A stretch of DNA of 64,000 bases, from the NCBI GenBank assembly GCA_019685655.1, contig JABFQP010000001.1:186001-250000 (forward strand), read 5' to 3'. Of this stretch, positions 8,780 through 17,294 are shown piece by piece. Numbering within the stretch: position 1 is the first letter of the stretch; every line of letters begins with the position of its first letter. A program made the position numbers and the translations under genes. The notes under the pieces were generated by a model. The model made no database searches, had not been told where the DNA came from, and saw only the letters and a list, made by a program, of their open reading frames with translations. This DNA comes from Candidatus Bathyarchaeota archaeon A05DMB-5. GTDB taxonomy: Archaea > Thermoproteota > Bathyarchaeia > Bathyarchaeales > Bathycorpusculaceae.

Positions 8780-8970
8780 GTATTTCCAGCCGAACTAGTT
8801 ATATCTAGAGCTTATTCTTATTTTTTATCTAAACCATCAACGGATACTTAGAAAATGTAAAATAGGATTAGTGACAAAAATTCTCAAAGACAACAGGGAG
8901 AATAATGAACGACTATTACATGGTTGCTTTCTCTTGAGAGAATTCTGGTGACAATAAGAAGTGATTGCGG

Positions 8971-10074
8971 GTGAAAGAAAAAGTAACAATAGTTTGTGAT
9001 CCACTACTCAGCGAGTATGGTCCAACGCGTCCTCCAGTACTAATAGCAAAAGAACTTAGAAAACACAATTATGATGTAAGCTTGATTTCAATTCTCGCAA
9101 ACGAAAAAATAAAGAAAAACCTAGAGTCGGAAGGCATCGGCGTTAACGTTATTGGTAGCAGAGCGCCTCTAAAAAGTGAATCATTGACATGGTTTTATTT
9201 TTGGCTTTTAGAAGGATTTTTCTCAGTGAACTCAAAAAAATTAAACGGATTGCAATTATTGTTGGATGGGACTGTTCTGAATTTTTCTAACACAATAATT
9301 TTTCCTTGCAAGATTTGGTACGCTCAAGGTCCTCCAACTGTTTTGCTGGACAAAACCAAAGATTACCTAGCACTATATTATAAAACATTTTACCTTTTTT
9401 CCGCACCCGTCCTTAGAAAAATAGACAAAAAAATGACCAGCAAATTTTCCAAATTATCGGAAAAAGTATTTGCTAATTCTAAATATTTAGCCAAAGTCTA
9501 CGAGCAAATGGAAACAAAAGTCGACACAGTTATCTATCCGCCTATCGATTGCCAAATATTTAAACCAACAACAACCACGCCACAAGGAAACTATGTAGTG
9601 ACATACTTTGGAAAAGAAACAAACTTCAGAGCTATCCAGAAAGCTCTAGACAAGGGAATCAAAATAAAGGCTTTCGGAGGAAAAATGGTGACGGCGTCTA
9701 AAGATACTTTGAGACACCCTAACTTGGAATTCTTGGGCAGAATCAGCGACTCCTTGCTTGTCGACTTGTATTCAAATGCCGCATTCACACTCTTCCCATA
9801 TATTGATGAACCATTCGGATACATCCCAGTTGAAAGCATGGCATGCGGCACACCAGTCGTAACTTTTGGTAATCAAGGACCTGGAGAAACGGTTATTGAT
9901 GGAATAACTGGATGGCTTACGAATAATGAGAACGAAATCGTGGATATTGCATTAAAAATATGGAACATGGGATACTCCAAGGATATGAGAGAAGAATGTA
10001 GGAAAAGAGCCTTAGCATTTGACATTAAAGCAATTGTGAAACAATGGATTAGCGAAATCAACAATAAAGCATGA
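8971..10074 (+). CDS. Glycosyltransferase family 4 (GT-B)
   Basis: About 367 residues. The C-terminal Rossmann domain carries the GT4 signature DEPFGYIPVESMACGTPVV with the E-x7-E pair that binds the nucleotide sugar. The N-terminal domain begins VTIVCDPLLSEYGPTRPP. The enzyme probably extends a surface glycan or N-glycan lipid precursor. A TTG at 8965 could add two residues; I prefer GTG 8971, which has a GAAGTGAT near-SD five bases upstream. It is the only plus-strand gene in this part of the cluster and has its own 185-bp upstream region, so it is separately transcribed. Confidence 0.88.
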   Translation: MKEKVTIVCDPLLSEYGPTRPPVLIAKELRKHNYDVSLISILANEKIKKNLESEGIGVNVIGSRAPLKSESLTWFYFWLLEGFFSVNSKKLNGLQLLLDGTVLNFSNTIIFPCKIWYAQGPPTVLLDKTKDYLALYYKTFYLFSAPVLRKIDKKMTSKFSKLSEKVFANSKYLAKVYEQMETKVDTVIYPPIDCQIFKPTTTTPQGNYVVTYFGKETNFRAIQKALDKGIKIKAFGGKMVTASKDTLRHPNLEFLGRISDSLLVDLYSNAAFTLFPYIDEPFGYIPVESMACGTPVVTFGNQGPGETVIDGITGWLTNNENEIVDIALKIWNMGYSKDMREECRKRALAFDIKAIVKQWISEINNKA

Positions 10075-10087
10075 AAAAGAAAAGGAC

Positions 10088-11008
10088 TCATGCTTCTCTC
10101 AATCGTGCATGAACGCGGGCGCTGAAAAATTTGATGAGAATTTCATTTGAAAATTCTGCATTGCCATAAAAGATATATCTTGGAATCCCAAGATAATCTT
10201 CGAAATTTGCTTTTCCTATATAGGAGATAAATTGTTTTATCTCGTTTAAAGTTAGTTTGGACTTTCCCAGCTTTCTGTTAGTGAATACTATTGGCATTTC
10301 AATTATGTAACAACCTTTCTTAACAGCCTGTCGTATAGTTTCTATTTGTATTTCATATGTTTGACTGTGAAGTTCGCCTATTACTTTTTTTAGCATGTTT
10401 AGTGAATAACACCGTAGCCCACTAGTGCAGTCTTTTATTTTCGCTCCAATTATTACAGACGCGAATTTGTTAGCTACCTTACTTATCATTATCCTTACGG
10501 GACTCCAGTCAGTAATTTTTCCACCCGGAAAATATCTGCTGCCTATCACCAAATCATAGCCCTTTTTTGCGACTTTCACAAGTCTAGGTATGTCTTTTGG
10601 GTTGTGTGAGTAATCTGCATCCATTGTAATTACGTATTTGGGAGGGGTTTCCATTGAAAGAAATATTCTCATCCCATCAGTAATTGCCGTTCCGAGACCA
10701 GATTTTTCAGGTCTCACAAGAAGTAGGATGTTATCATATTTCTTCTGAAGCGTTCGCACAATGTTTGCTGTTCCGTCAGGACTGGAATCGTCAATCACCA
10801 TTATTGAAGCGTTTAGGTTTAGGTTTTCAATCTCGTTTATTATCTGTTTGATGTTTCCTGCTTCGCAGTAAGTTGGGAGGATTATTCCTATATCTGCGTT
10901 TAGTTCAAAGTTTCCTTCAAGTATTTTGGGAGAATTTGTTTGGAGAATAGTGTCTCCTACATGTCTCCAGTTTTCCACACTTGAAATGAAGGAAACTTCA
11001 GATTTCAT
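10088..11008 (-). CDS. Dolichol-phosphate mannosyltransferase-like GT2 (DPM1 type)
   Basis: 306 residues. After a 38-residue N-terminal extension comes ADIGIILPTYCEAGNI, then IDDSSPDGT, the DxD-containing ITMDADYSHNP and IGSRYFPGGK. All are characteristic of polyprenyl-phosphate mannose or glucose synthases. The protein would load a sugar from a nucleotide donor onto a polyprenyl phosphate for use by membrane glycosyltransferases such as the DUF2079 protein nearby. No C-terminal membrane domain is present, so it is the short soluble DPM1 form. It converges with the GT4 gene, 13 bases apart. Confidence 0.88.
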   Translation of the reverse strand: MKSEVSFISSVENWRHVGDTILQTNSPKILEGNFELNADIGIILPTYCEAGNIKQIINEIENLNLNASIMVIDDSSPDGTANIVRTLQKKYDNILLLVRPEKSGLGTAITDGMRIFLSMETPPKYVITMDADYSHNPKDIPRLVKVAKKGYDLVIGSRYFPGGKITDWSPVRIMISKVANKFASVIIGAKIKDCTSGLRCYSLNMLKKVIGELHSQTYEIQIETIRQAVKKGCYIIEMPIVFTNRKLGKSKLTLNEIKQFISYIGKANFEDYLGIPRYIFYGNAEFSNEILIKFFSARVHARLREA

Positions 11009-11097
11009 TTTTATGTTTCAACCTTCTAATCATCTATTAAAGAGAGAGGTATCTCTTATCGTACCGAACATACTTACCGCGTTTTCAACTTATAAGC

Positions 11098-12144
11098 TTA
11101 TTTCACTTTTTTTGCTTTTCTGCGGTAATAAGCGAGCGGGTGCCGTATTTTCTCGCAGAGAGCGTCCGGGTTTGTGCATACGTTATGCGTCTTTAGCGTT
11201 TCACATTTGGGTGAAGTGTATTGTGTTCGAGAGCCTCTTTCTCCGGCGATGTGCTCGACTTGGTAGCGTGTCAGTCTCTCGTTAAAGTCGGAAAAGTTTC
11301 TGAACAGTTCGATAACGCTTTCTGAAGACATTCCTATGTTGACGAGGAAGGATGTTAAGGTGAATCTGCCTATGTGTGATAGGTGACGCCCTGAAGATAC
11401 TATTTTATATAGCGTGTCTATGCATGGTGGAAAAGCTTCTTGGACGACATTTTTTGGGAATCCTTCCATTTCCATTTTGCCTATCCGTTCTAAGGTTAGT
11501 TTCTTTAGTTTTTCAGCAATTGTTGACAATTCTTCGGGAAACTTGGCTTCTTTTATTTCTAATCTTTTCTCGATGTACTTGCGAACTTCTTCTTTTAGTA
11601 GCCTCACTATTTTGTTTTTGTTTAAGTAAACCTTTCCGCCGGATAGTAGGCAGTTTATGAGTTTCCATTCTTTCTCTCGCAAGTGTGTCGTGTTTTTAAG
11701 ATAATCTGTAAAGTGTAACGCGAATTCGTAGGGAAGTTCGTTATCGCGGTTTATTTCAAGTTTCCATTCGAAGTTTTGTGCAATTGCCATGATTTTTTCT
11801 TTTGGTTCATCTTGCATGTCGTTGAGAACTTGTTCTGCCTCTGCCAAAGCGTATCTTTTTTTGATGAAGGAATTTTCCGTTGCAATAGCCAGCATTGTAG
11901 CAACTGGGAAGGATAAAATTTCAACTTCTGGCTTTCGCAGATCTCGGCTTACTAAAGCGAAAAGAATTGCTTCTTCAACTCTTGTTTCGGCGCGTTTCAG
12001 AATCTCCGCAAATTCTGGGCTTGTTAAATCTTGAATTTTTAAATCTAATTTTTTTACGTATTCTGTGGTTTCTTTGAGAAAAGGGTATTTTGCTAAGTCG
12101 TAAAGGGTGAATTTGGCGGCGGTAACTTGCATTTTGTTTTTCAC
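11098..12144 (-). CDS. priL: DNA primase large subunit PriL
   Basis: 348 residues, all-helical N-terminal part and a C-terminal iron-sulphur domain. Four cysteines at about 241 (FPPCID), 314 (SPKCET), 323 and 330 fit the 4Fe-4S ligands of PriL. PriL stabilises PriS and controls primer synthesis. The gene follows PCNA by one base, so the two are surely co-transcribed. In many archaea PriS comes next; here a DPM1-like gene, a GT4 and a DUF2079 gene intervene. Confidence 0.93.
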   Translation of the reverse strand: MKNKMQVTAAKFTLYDLAKYPFLKETTEYVKKLDLKIQDLTSPEFAEILKRAETRVEEAILFALVSRDLRKPEVEILSFPVATMLAIATENSFIKKRYALAEAEQVLNDMQDEPKEKIMAIAQNFEWKLEINRDNELPYEFALHFTDYLKNTTHLREKEWKLINCLLSGGKVYLNKNKIVRLLKEEVRKYIEKRLEIKEAKFPEELSTIAEKLKKLTLERIGKMEMEGFPKNVVQEAFPPCIDTLYKIVSSGRHLSHIGRFTLTSFLVNIGMSSESVIELFRNFSDFNERLTRYQVEHIAGERGSRTQYTSPKCETLKTHNVCTNPDALCEKIRHPLAYYRRKAKKVK

Positions 12145-12145
12145 G

Positions 12146-12910
12146 TTATTCTGTTTCGATTCTGGGTGCTAAATAGAATGTGAGTTTTCCTTCTTTTGTT
12201 TGTTGGAAGTCTATTTTTATGGGCATGTCTGTTGAGAATTCCATTGTTGCAATGTCGGATGTTGCTGATGCTGTTTTTATAATTTCCGAAAGGTAGCTTA
12301 GGCTGAATGTTGATTTTGATGGTTCTTTGGCTTCTAAGTCGAGGAGTGTATCGCTTCCTTTTTGAAGAGTTATTGTGGCTCCCATGAGGTCGCCTGTGGC
12401 GTTGAAAACTATTTTTTCAGCGTCTGCTTCGATTCGCACGTGGTCGCTTACGAGTTGTGCGTCTTCGATTGCTTGGCTTAAGCCTTGGGTTGTGGTTTTG
12501 GCTTTAACGTTGAATGTGAGTTTTGGCGTGGGCACTTCCTCTTCTGAGGCTTCGAGGGTTGGCATTGTAAAGTTTCTTGAGTATTTTCCAGTTATTTTTA
12601 GTTGTAAGCGTCCAGTTTTTTCATCCAGTGAGAGTTCAACTACTTCGTCTTTGCCTGCTCTCTTAAGTAGTTTCAGTAGTTCGCTTATGTTTATGCACAT
12701 TTTTGTCGGTTCTGTGCACATGTATTCTTCGAAAACTGTTTTTGGCCATTCGAAGTCTACCATGGCGACGCGTGACGGGTCCATGGCGCGTAGTTTCATT
12801 CCTTCTGGGTCGAGCTTGAATGTGGCTTCGTCTACGAGGATGGATATGGATGTGACCATGTCTCGCAGAAGTTTTGCGTCGGCTACTTTGAGTTTGAACA
12901 TTGTAGTCAC
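12146..12910 (-). CDS. pcn: DNA polymerase sliding clamp PCNA
   Basis: 254 residues, the normal clamp length, with two repeated alpha-beta domains. LRAMDPSRVAMVDFEWP is the classic archaeal/eukaryotic PCNA first-domain segment. The interdomain connector and the C-terminal KLTFYLAPRIE tail, which forms part of the partner-binding pocket, are intact. It tethers PolD and other enzymes to DNA; the PolD large subunit in this window ends with a PIP-like QISLMDFA. Located directly upstream of PriL. Only one PCNA was found here. Confidence 0.97.
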   Translation of the reverse strand: MTTMFKLKVADAKLLRDMVTSISILVDEATFKLDPEGMKLRAMDPSRVAMVDFEWPKTVFEEYMCTEPTKMCINISELLKLLKRAGKDEVVELSLDEKTGRLQLKITGKYSRNFTMPTLEASEEEVPTPKLTFNVKAKTTTQGLSQAIEDAQLVSDHVRIEADAEKIVFNATGDLMGATITLQKGSDTLLDLEAKEPSKSTFSLSYLSEIIKTASATSDIATMEFSTDMPIKIDFQQTKEGKLTFYLAPRIETE

Positions 12911-13033
12911 CTTTTTATTGGATATTGTTAGCTGTGAATAAAGCCTTTGCGCATTTAAGCGTGATGCTGGATTAAAGAAGTGGTTGCGCGAGAAAGAAGG
13001 ATTTAAAAAGCGAGTGCCATGTCATAAACGAGT

Positions 13034-13387
13034 TTAACTGTATTCTCTAAATGTATAACTGCATTTTGTGCATCGCAGAAACTGCGTAGAAGATTCATCG
13101 GCGCCTCTTGTTTGCACTTGCCAAACATAAGCTGTGTTATTTCCGCATTTTGGACATTCAATCCTAACTGTTGGTAATGTTCGAAGTTTCTGTTCTTCCT
13201 TGCTTATTACCGCAACAAGTTTTTGGGGGTTATGCTGTATTACTTTGGCAACCTTTGGCGTTGTCTTTTTATCTGCGGATTTCTTTTTGTAACCGCACTT
13301 GGGACAAACCATCATCAATGACGTTTCTTTACCAGTTTTTCCCTTTTTAGGTACAAGACGAGAACCGCATTTTGGGCAAAATTCCAT
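13034..13387 (-). CDS. tfs: Transcription factor S (TFS, TFIIS/RPC11-like)
   Basis: 117 residues with two zinc ribbons: N-terminal FCPKCGSRL/VCPKCGYKK and C-terminal IECPKCGNN/LRCTKCSYTF. The acidic hairpin RGADESSTQF carries the Asp-Glu pair that enters the RNA polymerase active site to stimulate cleavage of backtracked transcripts. It sits upstream of PCNA on the same strand, separated by about 120 bases. The arrangement TFS-PCNA-PriL is common in archaea. Confidence 0.95.
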   Translation of the reverse strand: MEFCPKCGSRLVPKKGKTGKETSLMMVCPKCGYKKKSADKKTTPKVAKVIQHNPQKLVAVISKEEQKLRTLPTVRIECPKCGNNTAYVWQVQTRGADESSTQFLRCTKCSYTFREYS

Positions 13388-13467
13388 TGGTTTTTACTCC
13401 GATGTCCGTTTGTTTTCCCTTATCATTGTCCCTTTTAAACTTTTTCTTATTGGAATAAAGATTAGGG

Positions 13468-14079
13468 CTAAACGAAACTTATTCCAGAAGCAATAAGATG
13501 TGCTACGCGTAGTGCCTCTGGGATGTTGCTTCTTGTTGAAGTTAACTGTAGAATTTTTTCTGCGTCGTCCTTGAGGATTCCGGAGATTTGCATGTAGATT
13601 TTCTCTTTTTTGTTTCGTGTGGAGACTTCGAATATTTCTCCCGCATTCTGTATTGCCTCCCAGCGCTCTTCGCTCTTTGGCAGATTCTTCAAAGCCTTGC
13701 GGATTTTTGCAAGGTTTGGTTTTTCGCGTGTAACTGCTATTGCTGGAAGTTTTGTTTTTGCATTTAGCTTCTTGATGTCGATGATGTTGAAGCCTGCGAG
13801 TGTTATTCCGTTAAGCATTATGACCCTTAACTGTTTGTAGTGAGGCGAGTTGATTATCATGGAAGCTATTTTTCTTGTAGCGTCAAAGCCGTCAATTTTC
13901 ACTTTTGTATGCATTACGCCGTCGAGGAAGTATCCGCCACGAAAAACAACTCCCACGACAGGTACAAGTCCCTCGGTGCGTGGTGTGAACACGCCATCGT
14001 CAATTCCGAGAACTCGAATTTCGGGTTTGATTACGCAGAATTTTTTTGGAATCAAAATATTTCCCCAGAGAGGTGGCAA
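13468..14079 (-). CDS. DUF99 family protein (endonuclease V-like fold), copy 1
   Basis: Up to 203 residues. IRVLGIDDGVF near the N-terminus, DGFDATRKI, MLNGITLAGFNIIDI, and the C-terminal IPEALRVAHLIASGI match DUF99, a family related to endonuclease V and of unknown function. The leading IDDG corresponds to the first metal-binding acidic strand of the RNase H-like fold. The start is uncertain: TTG 14079, or TTG 14055, which has GGGGAAAT upstream and would be closer to family length. A second DUF99 gene lies beside orc1 at about 59.3 kb, so both copies sit next to replication or transcription genes. Confidence 0.85.
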   Translation of the reverse strand: MPPLWGNILIPKKFCVIKPEIRVLGIDDGVFTPRTEGLVPVVGVVFRGGYFLDGVMHTKVKIDGFDATRKIASMIINSPHYKQLRVIMLNGITLAGFNIIDIKKLNAKTKLPAIAVTREKPNLAKIRKALKNLPKSEERWEAIQNAGEIFEVSTRNKKEKIYMQISGILKDDAEKILQLTSTRSNIPEALRVAHLIASGISFV

Positions 14080-14163
14080 TCATGAAATATAGGGCTACAT
14101 TCATTATAAGTTTAGCGAAGAATCAAAAGTGATGTAGGAATTGTCAGAGTATGAGGGAAGTGT

Positions 14164-14547
14164 GTGAAGATTAAGTCTTCCATTAAGAATTACGGTGACA
14201 TGACTGAAGTGTTAACAGACCATGGATTGGCTTCTCTGGGGGATGCTTACGTGAACTTCGTATATTCCGTGGCGATGTCAGCTAGAAAGGGTGTGCCATG
14301 TGGTGAAAAGGTTAAAGGAAGTATACTTGCTGAGGCGATAAGAAAAGCTGGGTTAAGAGAAAAGTTGCCTTCAAGAATGACGCGGCATTCGTTGGCTGAT
14401 GCCGCTGAGGCACTAATAGCGTACGCATGGCTTCAAGGGTGCATTACAATAGAAGAGAGCGTTACAATATTGACAAGCACTGATGACCCAGTTGAAGGTT
14501 TTAGCCAGCTACTTTCGAAGATAAGGAAGAGAATTAGGCTTTCTTGA
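14164..14547 (+). CDS. Minimal ribonuclease III-fold protein
   Basis: 127 residues from GTG. LASLGDAYVNFVYSVA resembles the first helix motif of RNase III and Mini-III enzymes (LxxLGDAV), and LADAAEALIAYAWLQG matches the DxxEALIGA catalytic motif including the Asp and Glu that bind metal. There is no double-stranded-RNA-binding domain, so it would be a Mini-III-like enzyme acting as a dimer. Substrate unknown; rRNA trimming is a guess by analogy. Its 3' end overlaps the convergent RpoL gene by 14 bases, and it diverges from the DUF99 gene. Confidence 0.75.
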   Translation: MKIKSSIKNYGDMTEVLTDHGLASLGDAYVNFVYSVAMSARKGVPCGEKVKGSILAEAIRKAGLREKLPSRMTRHSLADAAEALIAYAWLQGCITIEESVTILTSTDDPVEGFSQLLSKIRKRIRLS

Positions 14548-14818
14548 GAGCTTTCTCGAACTCTTTACCGAAAAGTTTGTTCATGTCGCGTGTTTTTTCT
14601 AATGCGTTATGTAAGATGGTTTCGGGTTTTGCTTTGCCTTTTGTGCGAACGTAAATTATGGAGCTTGACGCTAAGGGGTGTGGCATGTCATAGCCTGCTA
14701 AATCAACATTTTCGTCTTCTAAAAGTCTCTTTTGCAGTAGGTTGCAAATGGTGTGTCCTATACCTTCGACTTCTAGTTTTAGCTCGTTTGATGTTTTCTT
14801 TAACACTTTAACTTTCAT
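14534..14818 (-). CDS. rpoL: DNA-directed RNA polymerase subunit L (Rpo11)
   Basis: 94 residues. GHTICNLLQKRLLEDENVDLAGYDMPHPL is broken here into its key elements: GHTICNLL, the VDLAGYDMPHPL segment and IIYVRTKG, all typical of the Rpb11/Rpo11 family with its alpha-subunit-like dimerisation fold. It pairs with Rpo3 in the assembly platform of RNA polymerase. Follows the Csl4 gene with a 20-base gap in the same direction. Confidence 0.95.
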   Translation of the reverse strand: MKVKVLKKTSNELKLEVEGIGHTICNLLQKRLLEDENVDLAGYDMPHPLASSSIIYVRTKGKAKPETILHNALEKTRDMNKLFGKEFEKALKKA

Positions 14819-14838
14819 TTTCCATTTCTCCTTTCATA

Positions 14839-15420
14839 TTATAATGGTCCTTTTCCATAATCTAAAGCTGTCTTGCGCTTTTCAATCTTCCCACATCTCG
14901 GACAATGCATAGCTTGCCGTCTTTGTTCCAACAAGAAGCCGCACTGAGAACAAAAACCGTAAACCACTCCTAAATTCTTGTCTTTAGTTGATAGATGGTA
15001 GACTTTGTTCTTTTCGCTTATTACTTCAGCTCTAATGATGTCGCCGGGTTTGCATACGTCAAACATTGAATCTACATATCGCATTTGCACATCAGAAATA
15101 TGCAGAACACCAGTGAAAATGCCGGAAAGTTGTTTATTATTTATTTTGAAAATCCGCACACCCGCACTTTCAGATTGCACATTTGAAACTTGCCCAAGAA
15201 CAGTGTTTCCAACTTTAGGAACTAATGCTCCTCGAATTAATGGAAAAACTGAAACACGCCTATTCACAAGGTCAAGCAGAGCGCGCCCAACAACCTTAGA
15301 ATAAATCACACCGTCTTTCACGTACGTTCCAGCGTCAGGAATAAACTCTTCAATAACGCCTAAGCGTTCGCCGGGCAGCACAAATTGGCCGCTTTCTTGT
15401 TTGGAGGGTTGTGGGTTCAT
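14839..15420 (-). CDS. csl4: Exosome RNA-binding protein Csl4
   Basis: 193 residues: an N-terminal domain beginning VLPGERLGVIEEF, a central S1 domain (about 65-150, with VLHISDVQMRYVDS), and a C-terminal zinc ribbon FCSQCG/HCPRCG. This is the standard Csl4 architecture. Csl4 caps the Rrp41-Rrp42 exosome ring and recruits RNA or the DnaG adaptor. The exosome ring genes themselves are not in the window. It is first in a pair with RpoL. Confidence 0.95.
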   Translation of the reverse strand: MNPQPSKQESGQFVLPGERLGVIEEFIPDAGTYVKDGVIYSKVVGRALLDLVNRRVSVFPLIRGALVPKVGNTVLGQVSNVQSESAGVRIFKINNKQLSGIFTGVLHISDVQMRYVDSMFDVCKPGDIIRAEVISEKNKVYHLSTKDKNLGVVYGFCSQCGFLLEQRRQAMHCPRCGKIEKRKTALDYGKGPL

Positions 15421-15555
15421 TTAAATTCACTTTCTGCATGGTTTGTGCATAGATTTGGACGAAGCAAGGGATAAATGTTCGCTAATGTGATATGTGTAGT
15501 TTTCTGTCCGCTCAATAAACCTTTTGATTGGCGCTGGCTGTAAGGCACGCTGCAG

Positions 15556-16260
15556 TTACTTTTTACTAAGTCCATCTTTTCCTTCTATAACATATAGGTC
15601 TACTAGAAACTCATGCTTCCTTTTCGTGTGGAAATTGAACATGTGCGGAATCGTCATGAGCATGACATAAACTACTTTGATTCGTCCGCCATGTTCTTCG
15701 ATGAGTTTTTCTAGAAAAGGGTTAGGCGTTGCTGGTTTCAAAGCTGCTTTGTTATGTTTCAGTCTTTTGATGAATGCTTTGTCTTTTTGTGTACTTTTGT
15801 GTAGTGAGTAGATGGCTTTGGCTGTTTTCAGAGCTTTTTCGAGAAATTTTCGGTCTGCTTGTGGTCTTTGTACGCCGTAGGGCGGATTTTGAAGGATGGT
15901 ATCAAAGTTTCCGTTAACAGCGTTTATGTCCGCAATAATCCATTCCACTTTTTCTCGCAGATCCGCTTGTCGTGCATTTTCACATGCAACTTTTATTGCA
16001 GCCTTATCTAAATCTACGCCTACGACTTGTTTTGCACCCAAAAACGCGGCGCCTAGCGCGAGCCTTCCAGTGCCACATCCTAAATCCAAAACCGATTTAC
16101 CAATAATGTCATTGTATGTGTAGGCTGCCATGTAAAGCATTGTCGCGGCAACATCTGCTGGAATCGTGTATTGCTCAAGGTTTGGTTTAGGTGAAGGATG
16201 CGGCTTCACTTGTGAAAGCATCATTTCCAAATCTAATTTTCGAATAATCCTTTTCTGCAT
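15556..16260 (-). CDS. METTL5-like N6-adenine rRNA methyltransferase
   Basis: 234 residues. The AdoMet-binding motif VLDLGCGTGRLALGA and catalytic NPPYGVQRPQADRKF are present. NPPYG followed by a conserved ADRKF is the signature of the METTL5/archaeal putative RNA methylase group, which modifies an adenosine in small- or large-subunit rRNA. The C-terminal segment contains HTKRKHEFLVDLYVIE, also conserved. The gene overlaps the end of dph2 by about 28 bases, so the two are probably coupled. Confidence 0.87.
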   Translation of the reverse strand: MQKRIIRKLDLEMMLSQVKPHPSPKPNLEQYTIPADVAATMLYMAAYTYNDIIGKSVLDLGCGTGRLALGAAFLGAKQVVGVDLDKAAIKVACENARQADLREKVEWIIADINAVNGNFDTILQNPPYGVQRPQADRKFLEKALKTAKAIYSLHKSTQKDKAFIKRLKHNKAALKPATPNPFLEKLIEEHGGRIKVVYVMLMTIPHMFNFHTKRKHEFLVDLYVIEGKDGLSKK

Positions 16261-17234
16261 AATTCTTCCCAGGACAACTCGCCGACAACCACGCGCGCTT
16301 CATTAATTGTGAGCACGGGTTTCGGGAATTTCGAGGCGTCATCGAGAGAAACTCTTGGGCAAGCAGTGTTCACATAAGCATCTACCGTGGGAAACTCCAT
16401 GAGCACTTCTGGCGTGACCTCTCTAACGACAAAGAGGAACGCTGTTTTCCCGTTTTCTTCAAGTTTCCGTTTTAAACTCAATGCTTCATCGAACCTTCTT
16501 TGCCCAGGCTTCAACCCAATTAAAACTGCCGTGGATTTTGCCTTTCGGGCTTCTTCCATGCTTGCCCATCGTTGTTTCAGAATTTTCGCTGCTTGTTCAT
16601 CAATGGGGTAGGCGCGGTTTTCGTAAGGGTCTGCAACTATTGTGGGTTTAGATGTTGAAAGTGCAACGCCTAGAGCGTGAAATCGTCCGCCGCCAACAAA
16701 AAGGAAGGCTTCAACGTCTTTTGCTATTGATTTAGCGTTGCTGTAATCGCACCCGATTACTTGTCCGGGATAATTTACTCGTCCAGCGTCGCCTATAACG
16801 ACGATTTTTCCGGCGTGTAGTAGGATTTCTCTGACGCTGTCGAGGGTTTGCACATGCTGGACTGTTGTTGTTAAACCTATCTTACGCCATTTTTCCATTA
16901 ATGGCAAGGCTTTTTCGACGGCGCCGTCCACGTTTATGGTTGCTCTGGCTTCAACGTAAATTGTTGGAACTCGCTCGTACTTTAACAGTTTAGAATGCCC
17001 ATAATGGATGATTAGGTCCACGCAGAGTGTTTCTGCTTCGGCTGTGGCTAAATCGCATGCGCCATAACAAGGGTCTGCAGAAATTATCGGTAAGGCACCA
17101 AATTTTTCAATGGTTTTGGCTAGCCGCGGCGCTTCAGGTTTTAGACCTTCTGGAAGCTGGATTAAGACACGTTTCGCTCCAAGTTTGAGTATTTCCTGTT
17201 TGACTCTTTCTTCTTCAAAATCGAATTGTTTCAA
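16233..17234 (-). CDS. dph2: Diphthamide biosynthesis enzyme Dph2 (3-amino-3-carboxypropyl transferase)
   Basis: 333 residues. Three widely separated cysteines that ligate the radical-SAM-like 4Fe-4S cluster are visible at about 56 or 60 (DPCYGAC), 162 (VIGCDYSNA) and 292 (NTACPRVS). The enzyme transfers the aminocarboxypropyl group of AdoMet to the target histidine of elongation factor 2, the first step of diphthamide synthesis. Archaeal Dph2 works as a homodimer. It precedes the rRNA methylase gene in a translation-modification pair. Confidence 0.95.
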   Translation of the reverse strand: MKQFDFEEERVKQEILKLGAKRVLIQLPEGLKPEAPRLAKTIEKFGALPIISADPCYGACDLATAEAETLCVDLIIHYGHSKLLKYERVPTIYVEARATINVDGAVEKALPLMEKWRKIGLTTTVQHVQTLDSVREILLHAGKIVVIGDAGRVNYPGQVIGCDYSNAKSIAKDVEAFLFVGGGRFHALGVALSTSKPTIVADPYENRAYPIDEQAAKILKQRWASMEEARKAKSTAVLIGLKPGQRRFDEALSLKRKLEENGKTAFLFVVREVTPEVLMEFPTVDAYVNTACPRVSLDDASKFPKPVLTINEARVVVGELSWEELCRKGLFEN

Positions 17235-17294
17235 TTTTGGACACTCTCTAAATCAGAAAGTAAGAATGTTCAGTTCAGAAAAGAAAAGCGAGGT

